DNA from: an uncultured Bacilli bacterium
GTDB taxonomy: Bacteria; Bacillota_I; Bacilli_A; RF39; UBA660
DNA length: 64,000 bases
Assembly (NCBI GenBank): GCA_934148535.1
Contig: CAKPDF010000005.1
Coordinates: 32,532-96,531 of the forward strand
Direction of reading: 5' to 3'
Position numbers and translations under genes: made by a program. Shown one piece after another: positions 1-8,369 of the stretch (the first letter of the stretch is position 1; every line of letters starts with the position of its first letter). The notes beneath the pieces are model-generated. The model saw only the letters and a program-made list of their open reading frames with translations. It searched no databases and had not been told where the DNA came from.

Positions 1-54
1 TTGGAAAATGATTTAAGATTTTCTAAGTTAGATAATGTTATTATTAGGAAGTAG
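1..54 (+). CDS. 3' end of an upstream gene (partial)
   Basis: An open frame enters from the left edge and ends at TAG 52-54, leaving 17 C-terminal residues (ending RFSKLDNVIIRK). It lies 11 bases before the next start, so it is probably the last part of the upstream gene of the same operon. Too short to assign. Confidence 0.45.
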   Translation: MENDLRFSKLDNVIIRK

Positions 55-65
55 GTGGTTGTTAG

Positions 66-1583
66 ATGGATACTTTTTTTAGATTTTTATATGAGTTTTT
101 AATGCAATTTTTTAATGGAGTTCTTACTATATTAAAGGGAATTGGTAATGGACTAATTCAGATGTTTAATATAAAATCATATGTTTCTGTTATTAATTTT
201 TATAAGGGTGATTTTAATGGTCCTGAGTGGGTATTAGTAGTGGGCGCTATAGCGGTGGTATTAATAATACTTGCTTTAATAATATTTTTGGGATATTTAC
301 TTATTAGAAAATATGTTAGGTTTAGAAAAACTTTAGTAGAGCAAGAGTCTTTACTTGAGGAGGTTGCAACTTTAAATGATCAGGTTTCTAGTTTAGTAAA
401 AGAAAAAGAAGATATTCTTGCTATGAAGGTATCTCAATTAGGATTAAAGCCTGGTGAAGATGCTAAGGAAGAAGTTAGTGGTGAGGTAGTAGATGCTGGT
501 GATGGACAAAGATTTGCTAAACTTGCTATGATAGATGAAGAGTATTCTAAGTATAAAGTTCAAAATTATAATAATAGTTTTACTTTACCAGAGTTAGTTG
601 AGATGTTTAGAAATTTTGCTGCTGGTAAGTTAGGTCTTTATTATAAGACTGAAATGATTAGGTTATTTATATCTGCTTTGGCTTCTACTAAGTTGGTTAT
701 TTTACAAGGTATTTCTGGTACTGGTAAAACATCACTTGCTTATGCTTGGGGAAAGTTTTTAAAACATGATTCTTGTGTTGCGTCAGTTCAACCTTCTTGG
801 CGTGATAGAACTGAATTATTTGGTTATTTTAATGAATTTACTAAAAAATTTAATGAAACTGAGGTATTAAAGGAAATGTATTTAGCGGGTTATACTGATG
901 ATGTATATACTGTAATATTGGATGAGATGAATATTTCTCGTGTTGAATATTATTTTGCAGAGATGCTTTCTATTTTGGAAATGCCTAATAAGGATGAATG
1001 GATTGTTGAATTGGTTTCTGCTCCATGGAAGAGTGATCCTAAAAAGCTTATTGATGGTAAATTAAAAATACCTGCTAATATGTGGTATATTGGTACTATC
1101 AATAATGATGATTCTACTTTTATGGTTACTGATAAGGTATATGATAGAGCGATGCCTCTTGATATTAATGATAAGGGACAAGTTTTTGAACCTACTGATG
1201 TTAGTGCTCAGGATATTAATTATAGTTATTTGAATAATTTGTTTGTTACTGCTATAGCGGATAATCCTATTTCAAAGGATACTTTGGATAAAATAGAACA
1301 AATGGATAATTATGTTATAGCGCATTTTAGAATCGCTTTTGGTAACAGAATTGTGGCTCATATGAAGAAATTTGTTCCTGTATATGTAGCTTGTGGTGGA
1401 GATGAAGTTGATGGAGTTGATTATTTCATTGCTAGAAAGATTTTAAGAAAATTTGAGCAATTAAATGTATCTTATATTAGAGATGAAATTGATGGTTATA
1501 TTGAATTTTTGGATAAGACTTTTGGTAAGGGTAAAATGAAAGAATGTGAAGAGTATTTATTAAGACTTAAGAAGATGGCATAG
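66..1583 (+). CDS. Membrane-anchored McrB-like AAA+ ATPase
   Basis: Seen: an amphipathic N-terminus, one strong membrane segment (about residues 55-80), a probable coiled coil (85-122), then an AAA+ domain with Walker A GISGTGKTS (215-223), a PSWRDRTELFGYFN segment and Walker B YTVILDEMN (281-289). The PSW..R..LFGY and DEMN features are typical of the McrB branch of AAA+ proteins, whose GTPase/ATPase normally drives a McrC-type nuclease. Here the ATPase should sit on the inner membrane face. The downstream partner is a DUF2357-like protein and the next genes are a signal peptidase and exported fibre-like proteins, so restriction is not the obvious role; surface-protein assembly or membrane remodelling is an inference. 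An AGGTGG ribosome site at 54-59 supports this ATG. Confidence 0.8.
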   Translation: MDTFFRFLYEFLMQFFNGVLTILKGIGNGLIQMFNIKSYVSVINFYKGDFNGPEWVLVVGAIAVVLIILALIIFLGYLLIRKYVRFRKTLVEQESLLEEVATLNDQVSSLVKEKEDILAMKVSQLGLKPGEDAKEEVSGEVVDAGDGQRFAKLAMIDEEYSKYKVQNYNNSFTLPELVEMFRNFAAGKLGLYYKTEMIRLFISALASTKLVILQGISGTGKTSLAYAWGKFLKHDSCVASVQPSWRDRTELFGYFNEFTKKFNETEVLKEMYLAGYTDDVYTVILDEMNISRVEYYFAEMLSILEMPNKDEWIVELVSAPWKSDPKKLIDGKLKIPANMWYIGTINNDDSTFMVTDKVYDRAMPLDINDKGQVFEPTDVSAQDINYSYLNNLFVTAIADNPISKDTLDKIEQMDNYVIAHFRIAFGNRIVAHMKKFVPVYVACGGDEVDGVDYFIARKILRKFEQLNVSYIRDEIDGYIEFLDKTFGKGKMKECEEYLLRLKKMA

Positions 1584-1595
1584 GAGATGAAAAAT

Positions 1596-2717
1596 ATGGA
1601 TGACTTAAAAATTATTGATTATTATAATAATGCTGATGATAAAAAGAAAGAGGCTTTTTCTAGTCATATTAATTCTAATTTAAGGGTTGTTACTGATTAT
1701 AATAGTGAAGATTATGATTATGAATGGCTTGATAAGATGGAGGAATGTATTAGATATTTGGATAATATTTTAAGAAATCCTAATCGTTTTATTGTTAATG
1801 AGGAAGATATAGTTAAGATTGAACTTGCTAGAAGGGTTACAGTTGAGAGTATTAAGCATTTGTCTAGAAATACTAATTTAATTCAGGATTATGATAAAAA
1901 GACTGGCGATGTAAAACCTTCTAAAATTCTTAATATTAATAAAGAGGAGAGTTTTAATACTTATGAAAATAGATTTATTTATAGTTTAATTCAAAATATG
2001 AGGGCTTATCTTGAGAGAAAGAAATCTTTAGGGGAGATAGCGGAATCTTCTGTTAGGGATAATAAGAAGTTTCAGTATAATGGTAGTACTAAGATTGGTG
2101 GTACTATGGTTGATGTATCGATGGAGATGAACTCTAAATTAAAATCTAATGGTAGTGGTAATAAGGGGGATAATAATTTATCTATAGCAGACAGAATTAG
2201 TAAGTTAGAGGTGCAGATTAGTGATCTTACTAATAGTGATGTATATAAAAATTTAGCTAAGTTACATGTTGCTTTAGTTACTTCTCCTATAAAGAAGACT
2301 AATTTGATTTTAAAAAATGTTAATTTTCAGTATGCTTTAAATTTATGGAATTATTTGCAGAGTCATATGGATAGTTCTGTAAAGAAAAAGAAAGATAATA
2401 AAAATTATGAGGATAATGGAAATTTAAAGGAATGTATTGATGAGTCTTTTATGCTTAATTATTTAGTTATGGATTCATTATCTAATACGGAAAGTACGGT
2501 TAATAAAAAAGATATATCTGAGAAGATTGTTGGTAATATGGTGTCACAAGTTATGGCATTAAATGAAAATATAAGTGAGGATGAACTTAAAGATATTGTA
2601 TCTAAACAGTATACTATTATTAAATATAAGAATGTTACTAGTGATAGGGAGATACAACAAATATTTAGAAAACATATTAGTAATTATTTAGATTCTTTAA
2701 ATAATTTAAAAATATAA
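1596..2717 (+). CDS. DUF2357-like partner of the McrB-like ATPase
   Basis: A 373-residue, charged, mostly helical protein with no membrane segment. Residues near 110-140 contain a FNTYENRFIYSLIQNMR stretch preceded by NPNRFIVNEEDIVKIELARR; a NxxENRF core is characteristic of DUF2357 proteins that accompany McrB-like ATPases. I see no clear PD-(D/E)XK nuclease motif, so nuclease activity is not supported. An ATG at 1587 overlaps the TAGGAG ribosome site itself, so the ATG at 1596 (9-base spacing) is the likelier start. It follows the ATPase gene closely and is probably co-translated with it. Function unknown; the ATPase-partner role is inferred from context. Confidence 0.6.
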   Translation: MDDLKIIDYYNNADDKKKEAFSSHINSNLRVVTDYNSEDYDYEWLDKMEECIRYLDNILRNPNRFIVNEEDIVKIELARRVTVESIKHLSRNTNLIQDYDKKTGDVKPSKILNINKEESFNTYENRFIYSLIQNMRAYLERKKSLGEIAESSVRDNKKFQYNGSTKIGGTMVDVSMEMNSKLKSNGSGNKGDNNLSIADRISKLEVQISDLTNSDVYKNLAKLHVALVTSPIKKTNLILKNVNFQYALNLWNYLQSHMDSSVKKKKDNKNYEDNGNLKECIDESFMLNYLVMDSLSNTESTVNKKDISEKIVGNMVSQVMALNENISEDELKDIVSKQYTIIKYKNVTSDREIQQIFRKHISNYLDSLNNLKI

Positions 2718-2742
2718 TGATGATGGAAAGAAGAATGTTGAT

Positions 2743-3315
2743 ATGAAAGAGAAATTTAAAAAATTAGAAAAAAATAAGGGATACAGAATTGTTAAGAGTA
2801 TATTAAAAGCAATGCTATCTTTACTTATAGTACTTTTGGTTAGTGTTATTTTTATTCAAAGAGTATCTAATAATAATTTAACTGTATTTGGGTATAGAAT
2901 CTTTACTATTGTTACTGAGAGTATGGTTCCTAAATATAAAGTTGGGGATATGATACTTAGTAGGGAGACTGATATAAATAGTTTAAATATTGGAGAAGAT
3001 GTTGTTTATATGGGAGCTTCTGGTGATTTTAAAGATAAGATTGTAACTCATCAAATTATTAAAATTGATGAAACTAAGGGTGAGAAATATTTTCATACTA
3101 AAGGACTTGCTAATAGTGTTGAGGATCCTATAGTTACTTCTTCTCAGATTATGGGACGAGTTGTTTATAAGTTTAAAATTCTTAGTATGTTGTCAAAACT
3201 TATTAATAATATGTATGGATTTTATTTTATTGTTTTTGTACCGTTTGTGGTGCTGTTATTTTTTGAGATAATGGATGTTATCCATGCGAAGGAGAAAAAG
3301 ATGAAAAGTAATTAA
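2743..3315 (+). CDS. sipW: SipW-type (ER-like) signal peptidase I
   Basis: 190 residues: N-terminal membrane segment (22-38), catalytic box FTIVTESMVPKYKVGD with Ser60, box IVTHQIIKI with His103 replacing the Lys of ordinary bacterial type I peptidases, GLANSVEDPI (124-130) as the acidic box, and a C-terminal membrane segment (about 155-180). The Ser-His-Asp arrangement is that of SipW/archaeal/ER enzymes, which in Bacillus process TasA and TapA. It is followed 14 bases later by a small exported protein with an A-W-F motif, its likely substrate. Two more peptidase-like genes lie at 18003 and 19162. Confidence 0.9.
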   Translation: MKEKFKKLEKNKGYRIVKSILKAMLSLLIVLLVSVIFIQRVSNNNLTVFGYRIFTIVTESMVPKYKVGDMILSRETDINSLNIGEDVVYMGASGDFKDKIVTHQIIKIDETKGEKYFHTKGLANSVEDPIVTSSQIMGRVVYKFKILSMLSKLINNMYGFYFIVFVPFVVLLFFEIMDVIHAKEKKMKSN

Positions 3316-3329
3316 AGGTGGTGAGTAAT

Positions 3330-3953
3330 GTGAATGATAAGAATGATAATGTTTCTTTAGGTAGAGCTATTTTAATAGTTTTAAAGAGAAGATTAAATTT
3401 AAGGAGTTTGTTATTTTTTGCATTACTTATTAGTTTTAATTCTTTTGCTTGGTTTATTTATACTAATAAAGTTGCTACTGGAGTAGATGTTCATGTTAAA
3501 TCTTGGAATATTTCTTTTGAAATAAATAATGAGCAATTAGAGGAAGAGGTAAGTTTTAGTGTTAGTGAGATGTTTCCTGGTATGGATGATTATAGGGATG
3601 AAATTAGGATTAAAAATGTTGGAGAGACTGATGGTAAATTAAATTATGAACTTTTATCTGTTAGAATTTTAGATACTGAGTATGTTGTTTCTGATGGAGG
3701 GATTACTAGTGATGAATTACTTAATTCTCTTAAAAATGATTATCCTTTTACTATTGATATAGGCGTTACTAATTCTATTGTTAGTCATGGTGGTGGTGAA
3801 GAGGGATTCTATTTTTCTGTTGTTTGGCCTTATGAATCAGGGGATGATGTGAGTGATACAGAATGGGGAAAAAAGGCGTATGATTATTATGAAAAAAATC
3901 CTAAGGGTAGTGTTATTGAAATTAAACTTAGAATTATAGCATTACAAGCTTAA
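3330..3953 (+). CDS. TasA/camelysin-like exported protein
   Basis: 207 residues. A basic N-terminus, hydrophobic core (about 24-39) and SFAWFIYTN (37-45) form a SipW-type signal. The mature part contains SWNISFEINNEQ and, further on, FPGMDDYRDEIRIKNVGETDGKLNYEL, the APG-like beta-strand pattern seen in TasA/camelysin proteins (donor-strand fibre subunits). GTG at 3330 is preferred over the in-frame GTG at 3318 because AAAGGTGGTGAG (3314-3325) is then a correctly spaced ribosome site. Co-transcribed with the upstream peptidase. Fibre role is inferred from the family. Confidence 0.7.
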   Translation: MNDKNDNVSLGRAILIVLKRRLNLRSLLFFALLISFNSFAWFIYTNKVATGVDVHVKSWNISFEINNEQLEEEVSFSVSEMFPGMDDYRDEIRIKNVGETDGKLNYELLSVRILDTEYVVSDGGITSDELLNSLKNDYPFTIDIGVTNSIVSHGGGEEGFYFSVVWPYESGDDVSDTEWGKKAYDYYEKNPKGSVIEIKLRIIALQA

Positions 3954-3999
3954 ATTATATAAATTAAAAGAAGCATTAATTTGAACTAGTCAATAAAAA

Positions 4000-4544
4000 G
4001 TAGACAATTTAAAAAAAGCACTTAAAATCCTGATTCAATTTTAAATTGAATTGGGGTTTTATAATTTAATGCATAACTTGGTCTTTCATTATTATAATAA
4101 TCAATGTATAATTTTATTAGATTTGGAATGTCGTTAGAATGTTTTAAATTGAAATCAATAAACAACTCTTCTTTAATCCAACCATTTAATGATTCATTAA
4201 TGGGATTGTCTGTAGGAGTTCCAGCTCTAGACATGGATCTTTGAATATTAAATTCATTTAGAAGATTGTTGTAACTAGTAGAAGAATAAACTGAACCTTG
4301 ATCTGTATTAGATTTTAAGCCTTCAATACCATTTTCTTGATATTTATTAATCCAATGATATATTTGTCTTACTCCTATTTCATATTCACTAGCTAATTTT
4401 GCAACTGATTCTCCACAAAAATACCTTTTAACAATTATCTCTTTTTCTTCAGGTTTTTTCATATTATTTTTTCTCATATATTTTCCCTTCTTGAAACTAT
4501 TATTGCACAAAAAAATGCAGACTGTGTCTTTTTTGACTGTCTAC
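4000..4544. mobile_element. Internally deleted IS3-type element
   Basis: About 545 bp. The left end reads GTAGACAATTTAAAAAAAGC from 4000; the right end read inward from 4544 is GTAGACAGTCAAAAAAGACA, an imperfect inverted repeat. The single reading frame inside is a short transposase made of the first and last parts of an IS3/IS150-type protein. It sits between two convergent fibre-like genes. A full element would be about 1.3-1.5 kb, so this copy is probably not autonomous. Confidence 0.6.
4022..4477 (-). pseudogene. IS3/IS150-family transposase, internally deleted
   Basis: An N-terminal helix-turn-helix of the IS3 OrfA kind (EIIVKRYFCGESVAKLASEY, then IYHWINKYQ) is joined in frame at about residue 54 to the end of an rve integrase core: TDQGSVYSS carries the second Asp, NESLNGWIKEELF the Glu, and YYNNERPSYALNYKTP is the usual C-terminus. 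The first catalytic Asp and about 200 residues between are missing. The ATG at 4477 follows AAGGGA. It may still be translated as a DNA-binding remnant; transposase activity is very unlikely. Confidence 0.75.
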
Positions 4545-4581
4545 ATTTATTTTATCACTTCAATTTAGTGCTTCTTTGTTT

Positions 4582-5223
4582 TTAGGGGGTTTGTTTTTCT
4601 GCTTTTGGTGTTTGAATAAATTTGATATTTACGTCTACTTTAGCAGTTTTGTCTTTGATTTGAGTAGCGGATGTATCTGCTATATTATTCATAGTTTCAT
4701 TTTCTCCATCTTGCCATGATATAAATACTCTTATTTTGGTTGGAGTTCTTTGTTCTTCGTAAAATATTGTATTTTTGATTATTTTTTGTTCTTCTTCTTT
4801 AAATTTTATTTCTTCGTTGTCATTGATACTATATCCTGTTATATATAAGTCTTTGACACTGCTGTTTTCATTTACTGATGATGTTATTTCATATGAAAAT
4901 GTTACATCTGTATTTGTCGGATCTATTATTAAGTCAAAATATCCTGTAGCTCCGGGAGCAATGACATCATCTTTAATATTAGTATTTCCAGTAAATTTTG
5001 GTGTAATTGTTGAGGTTAGATTATTATTATTTACGATGTCTTGATTATTAACTAATATTTTCCATTTTGCTATTGTTATATCTACTCCTGCACTTGTTTC
5101 TGTTACATATTTTGCATATGTTTCTTTAATGAAAGATATACATATTAATAGTGATATACACGCTAATAAAAGTTTTAGTTTTTGGTTGTATTTTAAATTA
5201 TATTTTATAGTTCTAGTACTCAT
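4582..5223 (-). CDS. TasA/camelysin-like exported protein (minus strand)
   Basis: 213 residues with a signal-type N-terminus (hydrophobic about 17-32) ending KETYAKYVTETSAG, then AKWKILVNNQDI and APGATGYFDLIIDPTNTDVTF. The AKW.ILVN..DI opening and APG.{3}FD motif are shared with the gene at 18543 (ATWKVLINGTDI, APGIAGSFDIVI), so the two are paralogues. This matches the TasA/CalY fold family. It is the only surface gene of the region read leftward; it has its own promoter (5248-5276) and a GAGGGGAG ribosome site. The C-terminus (TPKAEKQTP) is hydrophilic, with no anchor. Confidence 0.72.
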   Translation of the reverse strand: MSTRTIKYNLKYNQKLKLLLACISLLICISFIKETYAKYVTETSAGVDITIAKWKILVNNQDIVNNNNLTSTITPKFTGNTNIKDDVIAPGATGYFDLIIDPTNTDVTFSYEITSSVNENSSVKDLYITGYSINDNEEIKFKEEEQKIIKNTIFYEEQRTPTKIRVFISWQDGENETMNNIADTSATQIKDKTAKVDVNIKFIQTPKAEKQTP

Positions 5224-5247
5224 TTTTAGCTCCCCTCGTATGATAAG

Positions 5248-5276
5248 ATTATATCATAATATTAAATGTTATGCAA
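5248..5276 (-). promoter_or_regulatory. Sigma-A promoter of the minus-strand fibre-like gene
   Basis: Read on the minus strand: -35 TTGCAT (5276-5271), 17-base spacer, -10 TATAAT (5253-5248), followed by the ribosome site and the ATG at 5223. Its -35 lies 23 bases from the -35 of the divergent rightward promoter. Confidence 0.7.
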
Positions 5277-5299
5277 TGTGTAAAGTATTTTAAATTAAG

Positions 5300-5328
5300 T
5301 TGACACTAAAAAATACATAAAGTATAAT
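5300..5328 (+). promoter_or_regulatory. Consensus sigma-A promoter for the 5362 gene
   Basis: TTGACA (5300-5305), 17-base spacer, TATAAT (5323-5328): a perfect consensus promoter. It drives 5362-6066 and, with no terminator visible between, 6079-7122. Confidence 0.85.
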
Positions 5329-5361
5329 TAATATAAGAATAATGTAGAGTGGTGAGGTTTT

Positions 5362-6066
5362 ATGGCTAATGGGACAGTAATTGTTACTGCTTCTAAATTA
5401 AAAAGAAGAAAGAAGTTTTCTAAGATATCTAAGATAGTTATTTTAGTTTTGATTTTGTTATTAACTATTACTTATTTTATTTTGGGTATTATTTATAATG
5501 GTGGTAAGTTTACTATTACTTTAGATAGTAGTTTTGGTTTAGATAGTGGAATTGTCTTATATGATTCTTCTAGTAGGAAAGATGGTAAATTTAAGTTATA
5601 TGCTGATGATATAGATTTTATGGATAATATTTCTTATAAGTGGATACCTAATGATATAGACAATATGGGTGATGGTGGTCATAATGGTGATAATTATATA
5701 GCATATACTTTTTATATTGAGAATCAAGGTACTGAGGTTGTTCATTATTGGTATCAAATTACTATAGATGATGTTATTAGGAATGTAGATGAAGCTGTTA
5801 GGATAATGATAATCCGTAATGGAGAAAGAAAGATATATGCTAAGGTTAATAGTTCTACTGGTAAGGCTGAAGAAGATAGTGTTTTGTTTTATGATAATAA
5901 GATACCTGTTTTAGAGGAAAGAGAGAAATTTGCTCCTGGAGATGTTGATAAATTTACTATAGTAGTATGGCTTGAGGGTGATGATCCTGATTGTGTTAAT
6001 GCTTTAATTGGTGGAGAAATAAAGATGCATATGGATATTACTGAGGAACATATTAAACAAGGATAA
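5362..6066 (+). CDS. Membrane-anchored or exported TasA-like protein
   Basis: 234 residues: a basic N-terminus (KLKRRKK), one membrane segment (about 25-45), then an extracellular beta-rich domain. The C-terminal part has FTIVVWLEGDDPDC, the same position and pattern as WIEGQDVDC in the two larger fibre-like proteins (6079, 20500), so it belongs to the same family. It lacks the A-W-F motif after the hydrophobic segment, so it may remain membrane-bound as an anchor or assembly factor (inference). GGTGAGG (5351-5357) gives the ribosome site. Its stop is almost adjacent to the next ribosome site, indicating an operon. Confidence 0.65.
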   Translation: MANGTVIVTASKLKRRKKFSKISKIVILVLILLLTITYFILGIIYNGGKFTITLDSSFGLDSGIVLYDSSSRKDGKFKLYADDIDFMDNISYKWIPNDIDNMGDGGHNGDNYIAYTFYIENQGTEVVHYWYQITIDDVIRNVDEAVRIMIIRNGERKIYAKVNSSTGKAEEDSVLFYDNKIPVLEEREKFAPGDVDKFTIVVWLEGDDPDCVNALIGGEIKMHMDITEEHIKQG

Positions 6067-6078
6067 GTGAGGTGTGAA

Positions 6079-7122
6079 ATGAGAAGTAAGGTAAAGGGAA
6101 GAAAAATTATATATAGAAGAGAAGAAAATGATGATAGTAATAATAGAAGAATATTGTATTTATTATTTATATTACTTCTTACAGGAATATTATTATCTAC
6201 TACTACTTATGCTTGGTTTACTACTAATAGAATGGTATCTGTTAATAGTTTAGATGTTAAGGTTAATGCTGCTGGTGGTATTGAAATAAGTGCTGATGGT
6301 AGTGAATGGAAGGCAATGTTGGATATAGATGATTTGACTAGTGTTCATAATGGCAATTATCCTACTAGTGTTAATCAACTTCCTTCTTATTTGGAACCTA
6401 CTAGTACAGGGGGAGATATTAATGATGGTAAATTAGTAATGTATTATGGTGAGGTTACTAATGATAGTTTGGGTAATTATATTTTAACTGCTAGTAGAAG
6501 TATTGAAGAAGAGGGGAATGGTGATAGTTCTTCAGGAAAGTTTTTAGCGTTTGATTTATTTTTAAAAACTACTGAGAGTAAGGCTATATATTTAACTAGT
6601 GATTCTAAGGTTACTTATCAGGGAGATAATAGTTATGGTATAGAGAATGCTGTTAGGATTGCTTTTATATTGGAGGGTAATACTTTAGATGGTAGTGGAC
6701 TTGGTACTATTCAGAGTTTATCTACTAATGATTCTAATAATGTTTATATTTGGGAACCTAATTATGATACTCATACTGCATATGGGGTTAGTAATGCTTT
6801 AAATGTATATGGTGTTAATACTAGTACTGTTGGGGGAACTAGAATTATTTATGATGGTATTATATCTGATATTTCTAGCAATCAAAATATAGGGCTTAAT
6901 TCTGCCAAGGCTAGTTTATATCCTAATTTATTTAAGACAGTTGATGTTGATATTACTACTGTTAATAATAATAGTAATAATACAGAATTATTTCAACTTG
7001 CTTCTGGTATTACAAAAGTTAGGGTATACTTATGGATAGAAGGACAAGATGTTGATTGTGAAAATAATGCTTCTGTTGGTGATATTAGTTTTAATTTGCA
7101 ATTTACTACTAATCCTTCTTGA
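6079..7122 (+). CDS. Large TasA-like exported protein, paralogue of 20500
   Basis: 347 residues. Hydrophobic segment about 25-41, then TTTYAWFTTNRMVSVNSLDV. The mature part carries GIEISADGSEWKAML, LPSYLEPTS, IWEPNYDTHTAYGV and, near the end, VRVYLWIEGQDVDCENNA. The protein at 20500 has each of these in the same order (IQLSVDGINWKSIL, LPSTLEPVS, LWEPNYDAHTATGV, VRVYFWIEGQDVDCENGA). Function is inferred as a secreted fibre or matrix subunit. GTG 6067 would be inside the GTGAGGTG ribosome site, so the ATG at 6079 is the start. Confidence 0.7.
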   Translation: MRSKVKGRKIIYRREENDDSNNRRILYLLFILLLTGILLSTTTYAWFTTNRMVSVNSLDVKVNAAGGIEISADGSEWKAMLDIDDLTSVHNGNYPTSVNQLPSYLEPTSTGGDINDGKLVMYYGEVTNDSLGNYILTASRSIEEEGNGDSSSGKFLAFDLFLKTTESKAIYLTSDSKVTYQGDNSYGIENAVRIAFILEGNTLDGSGLGTIQSLSTNDSNNVYIWEPNYDTHTAYGVSNALNVYGVNTSTVGGTRIIYDGIISDISSNQNIGLNSAKASLYPNLFKTVDVDITTVNNNSNNTELFQLASGITKVRVYLWIEGQDVDCENNASVGDISFNLQFTTNPS

Positions 7123-7147
7123 TTTTGCTATAATATTTTGATATAAT
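7119..7147 (+). promoter_or_regulatory. Putative promoter for the 7172-8237 transcript
   Basis: TTGATT (7119-7124), 17-base spacer, TATAAT (7142-7147). It overlaps the stop codon of the previous gene and would give a leader of about 200 nt before the ATG at 7353. Confidence 0.55.
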
Positions 7148-7171
7148 TTTAAGAGAAAGTAGCAGGTGTAT

Positions 7172-7264
7172 ATGAAATATATCTTATTCAATATGATTAT
7201 TTTATGTGCATCACTTTTATTAACTAAAAGTAAAATTGAGGGTGCAAGAAATCTAGTATTATAG
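7172..7264 (+). CDS. Possible 30-residue hydrophobic peptide
   Basis: A short frame starts with MKYILFNMIILCASLLLTKS and ends TAG at 7262-7264. An AGGTG lies 4 bases before the ATG. It could be a leader peptide, a decayed 5' end of a lost surface gene, or noise. The rest of the gap to 7353 holds only an imperfect palindrome (ACTAATAGTTTAGT near 7300) and the next ribosome site. Confidence 0.25.
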   Translation: MKYILFNMIILCASLLLTKSKIEGARNLVL

Positions 7265-7352
7265 GTTTTACACTACATCTCAATATATATAGATATACTA
7301 ATAGTTTAGTAGATACTAAGCTATTTTGTTATCTCCTAATGGAGGTGATTAT

Positions 7353-8237
7353 ATGAAAAAAGGTAAAATAATATTTTTATATATTTTTATATTTGTAATG
7401 TGTATGGGAGCCTCTTTTGCATGGTATGCTTGGAAAAGTAGTGAAGTTAATGTAAATGTTAATTTTGCTGATTTAGATCCATATATCAAATATACTCCTC
7501 TTACTATAAAAGAAAGTGATAAAAACAAAACACTTACTGAAAGTAATGATTATACAGGGGGTATTGGATATAATTTAACATTTAATAAAAATGCTAATGG
7601 AGATAATTTAGATGCTTATGGACAAAATTATTTAAAAGTAACATCTACAACTGATTCTGATATATTTAAAGCTTCTAATTTTAAATGGACTTTAGTAAGT
7701 GTAAATGATAGTACTAGAACTGTGATAAGTACTGGTAATTTTGTTGGAGAGAATGTAGTAGAAGGAAATGATACAAGTAAAATGATACCTATTAGTATTG
7801 ACTTTTCTTTAACAAAAGAAAGTCAAAATACTAATTATGAATTTTATCTATGGTTAGATAGTAATAGTCATCAAAATGTAGATATTAGTGGTAAAAATAT
7901 AACTGTATCTATGGCATCTAATGCTAGTACTATTAAAGATATAGATGAAATGTATATTAGAAGTATTGAATACGAAGTAGGAGTAATTAAAAAATTTACT
8001 GCTTATTCATCTAAATATGATATAACAGGATATAAAATAATTAATACAGAAACAACACCTAGTTATAGTGATAATGATTGGATTGCAATAAGTAGTGATA
8101 ATTCCACTACTGAAGCTGCCACTATAGAAAGTGGAAAAATAGTTACGATAAACCCTAATAAAACTATGGATACAATTAATAATATTTGTATTAAGAATGA
8201 AAAAAAATATTATAAAGTAAAATATGAACTTTTATAA
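7353..8237 (+). pseudogene. Truncated duplicate of the 24581 surface-protein N-terminus
   Basis: 294 residues beginning MKKGKIIFLYIFIFVMCMGA SFAWYAWKSS. Apart from its first few codons and about five substitutions it equals residues 1-285 of the 1846-residue protein at 24581. After NNICIKNE it leaves the homology and ends in YYKVKYELL, losing all Ig-like, InlB-like and beta-helix domains. The signal region and GGAGGTGA ribosome site (7341-7348) are intact, so it may be expressed as a short exported protein; equally it may be a silent donor copy. The in-frame TTG at 7326 precedes the ribosome site and is not the start. Confidence 0.75.
7374..8203 (+). repeat. 830-bp direct repeat, copy 1
   Basis: Matches 24605-25434 at a fixed offset of 17,231 bases. 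By eye the first 565 bases are identical, and about a dozen substitutions all lie in the last 265 bases. Ends lie inside coding sequence; no terminal repeats are seen. Confidence 0.9.
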
Positions 8238-8270
8238 TTAATATAAAATTGTGATGTGTTATAAATGAAG

Positions 8271-8310
8271 AAATCAAGGGATGAACTAGGTTAGTTCACT
8301 CTTGATTTTT
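8271..8310 (+). terminator. Rho-independent terminator overlapping the next promoter
   Basis: Long hairpin AAATCAAGGGATGAACTA / TAGTTCACTCTTGATTT (8271-8307, small internal mismatch) followed by TTTTT. The 3' arm contains the TTGATT used as -35 of the following promoter. Confidence 0.8.
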
Positions 8311-8331
8311 ATTATGTAATTATGCTATAAT
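8302..8331 (+). promoter_or_regulatory. Promoter of the giant beta-helix protein gene
   Basis: TTGATT (8302-8307), 18-base spacer, TATAAT (8326-8331), 38 bases before the start codon. The -35 is embedded in the preceding terminator. Confidence 0.65.
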
Positions 8332-8369
8332 TTACTTATATAAGATAGAGGTAGAAGTGAGGTGAAATG

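Noticed and set aside
66..2717. A classical McrBC restriction system
   Set aside because: The ATPase is membrane-anchored, and no McrC-like nuclease motif or DNA-recognition domain is visible; context is surface-protein export.
7353..8237. An independent fibre gene unrelated to 24581
   Set aside because: DNA identity over 830 bp at constant offset shows it is a truncated duplicate.
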